This document shows, piece by piece, positions 62,041-64,000 of a stretch of DNA of 64,000 bases. The first letter of the stretch is position 1. Every line of letters begins with the position of its first letter. The notes under the pieces were generated by a model. The model did not search any database. It saw only the letters and a list, made by a program, of their open reading frames with translations, and had not been told where the DNA came from. Source of the stretch: Todiramphus chloris collaris (lineage: Eukaryota > Chordata > Aves > Coraciiformes > Alcedinidae); assembly GCA_025345505.1 (NCBI GenBank), contig JANVCC010000077.1, positions 10,037,163 to 10,101,162 of the forward strand, read 5' to 3'. A program made the position numbers and the translations under genes.

Positions 62041-64000
62041 AACTGGGCAGTAGAGGTCTGTAAATATAGAATGAAAAAGATGGCAAAATGGCTTTTGGTT
62101 TGGAATCCAGCAGAGAAAGCTCCCTAATGCATATAATAAAACACATTAGTGTTTAATGAAACCATTAGTATGATGGAATATTAGCCTCATTTGTTGTTTC
62201 CAATGTAGTTTCCCAATACGACTTCATATTCTAGTTTAATTGGTTTGATCAACTTGAAGTTTATTTGAGGAATAGAAGATGAGAGTCTAAAGGATTTACC
62301 ATATGTTAAACAAACTGTGACTGTGATAACTCTGCTCATTCTATATGCAAAGGACAGAATTAATGACATTTTAGATGGATCTGGAGAATTATATTTGCTG
62401 ACTTCTCTGACCCCATGATGGAAAACCCATCATTTTAAAAATGCAGTGTCTGGAGCTAGTATGCCAAGAATTCAGAAATTATATTAGCTCTATTAAAATG
62501 AAGTTTTAATGTCCTTAAACAATTAAAGCTCAACTATTATATGCCTGTTAATGAACTTCATAAATATGCATAAGGTGCCACGAAAATGTACAGTCTAAAA
62601 CAAGTAGGGAAAGACTCCAGATGTCTTTTGCTTAATTTGAAAGGCTTGTGTCACAACTTGGAGACTACCTATCTGTTGCATGTAATTCTCTATCCTTTTA
62701 TCATAAAAAATCAGAAGTAATTACATTAATGTCAGTGAAATATGAAATAATACCAATATGAAAGCACTGAATATGAAATATCTTACTGTTACACAATGTT
62801 TTTATTGGCTCCACTCAGTCTGCAGTTTGGGATCAGAAAGGCTGCTGTAGGCACAAGGATGCAACAGGAGCAGAGCTATAGCAGATTGTAGTGGCAAGTG
62901 TATATCCCTGCTTGTTCATGGATGGGCAGGAGTGTCTTGGGATTTTTATTTTTTTTTATAGTTGTGATGCATTATTTAAGAGCTGCATAGAGAAATCTTT
63001 TCAAATGAGGTCCATCTTATATACAAATGCCAAGAAACCCTTGTTTCAGGGTCCAGTGAAGTTAATGAAGCTTTACTCATATAAAACTGATATACCTGAG
63101 GGAAGGGATATGGCACAGTGGTTTTAGCTCTGGTTATAGCTTTAGACCCTATTAAACACTTCTCTTTGTTAAAAAGCCTTTCTGTAATATCCCACTCTCT
63201 GGCTGCATTTGTGTAACCATAAATACTTAGATGGGATACCTGGGATACATTTCCTCTCTCCTCTTTCAAACCAATGAACCCAATTATATCAGGCATTTAT
63301 GAGTATTCAGGCATCCCTGCTTTTAGGAAGCAGAAAAAAAGTACACTTGTAAACAAGTTAGTTTAGCCTTAGGCTCACTGCACACAAGGGAAGCTTTTAA
63401 AAAGCTGCCCTTGTTCTACTTGTTTCCCTTTGCCTATAAAACATATAGGAAAAGACTGAGATAATAAATTTCTTTAAAATCAATTCATTCCAACTCTTGA
63501 AATAAGACTGGAAGACAGAAACAATTGCGGTGTATGTGCTTTTGGAAGAGACTCATCTCCAGCCATTGCCAACTCTATGGCCTGTCTCAGTCTACTGCCC
63601 CAAAGTATTTGTTCTCCCTTTGTTATCTATCTTAGGAAGCTCTTGGTTGGCATCACACACCTGCATTCCAATGTTAATGAGTTTTCATTGTATCTTCAAA
63701 TAATATAGATAGTCATTCAAAGGTTATCTTTTTTTCTTTTTCCTTTTTTTTTTTTAATTAATTTTGCATTTGAAATAACAGACCTAAGTTGCTTTGTCTT
63801 GCAAATTGAATTTCCTTACTGCAGCTGCTGGGTATCAAATGACTTAGTAGATGAGTCTCTTGTTTTTCTCTGTCAATAGCTCACTGCATCACTGCAGTTA
63901 AAGAGCAGACCACAATGCATTAGCAATTGCTTCCCAGATCAAAGTGAAATACCTGGAGTAAGTGTTTGGAAACATGAATATAAGCAACACCCTTCTAGAC
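62041..64000. other. Gene-free stretch to the window end
   Basis: No gene is recognised. A T-run interrupts GGGATTTTTATTTTTTTTTA near 62939-62958 and a pyrimidine tract lies at 63725-63760. The word TGGCACAGTGG (63111-63121) resembles a tRNA A box but has no B box. Confidence 0.55.
63725..63760. repeat. T-rich pyrimidine tract
   Basis: About 35 bp of T with scattered C, followed by TTAATTAATTTTG. It is low-complexity sequence. Confidence 0.75.

Noticed and set aside
63111-63125. TGGCACAGTGG resembling a tRNA A box
   Set aside because: No B box within the required distance and no cloverleaf can be drawn.

Overview
The window reads as non-coding avian nuclear DNA: AT-rich, CpG-poor, and without a protein-coding gene that I can recognise on either strand. 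The lineage call rests on the repeats. There are nine fragments of CR1, the main LINE of bird genomes, several ending in the diagnostic ATTCTATG / ATTCTGTG octamer tail. There is also a solo LTR of the bird ERVL type with a TGGTCTGGTTCCAGTGGGAC start, TG...CA ends and a perfect 5-bp target duplication. Mammalian Alu/L1/B elements and bacterial features are absent. No CRISPR array, rRNA gene, intact tRNA gene or operon is present.

Layout. 1-530 is an antisense CR1 ORF2 piece that runs off the left edge. 531-30890 is mostly unique DNA with two short CR1 3' tails (4914-5050, 9640-9699), a cluster of T-tracts (18957-19067), a pyrimidine-rich tract (20029-20119) and small tandem duplications. 30891-31515 holds two CR1 elements in the same orientation, 80 bp apart. 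31516-48100 is unique DNA containing one old tRNA-derived, MIR-like SINE (42820-42928) and AT-rich, homeodomain-site-rich stretches that resemble vertebrate conserved non-coding elements. 48115-48481 is a probable solo LTR of a second retrovirus class, followed by a CR1 tail. 55270-56119 holds two more CR1 scraps, 57921-58366 is the ERVL solo LTR, and 61873-62040 is a decayed CR1 ORF2 piece.

Five short plus-strand segments have good splice signals at both or one end and are open in at least one frame (29892-29921, 32467-32490, 34345-34445, 38721-38744, 57084-57143). Two carry a perfect CAG|GTAAGT donor within 2 kb of each other. They may be exons of a long non-coding RNA or microexons of a gene whose large introns fill the window, but their reading phases do not chain into one convincing protein, so I list them only as candidates. 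The most economical reading is a gene desert or a very large intron. I did not find an undescribed biological system that the sequence itself supports.
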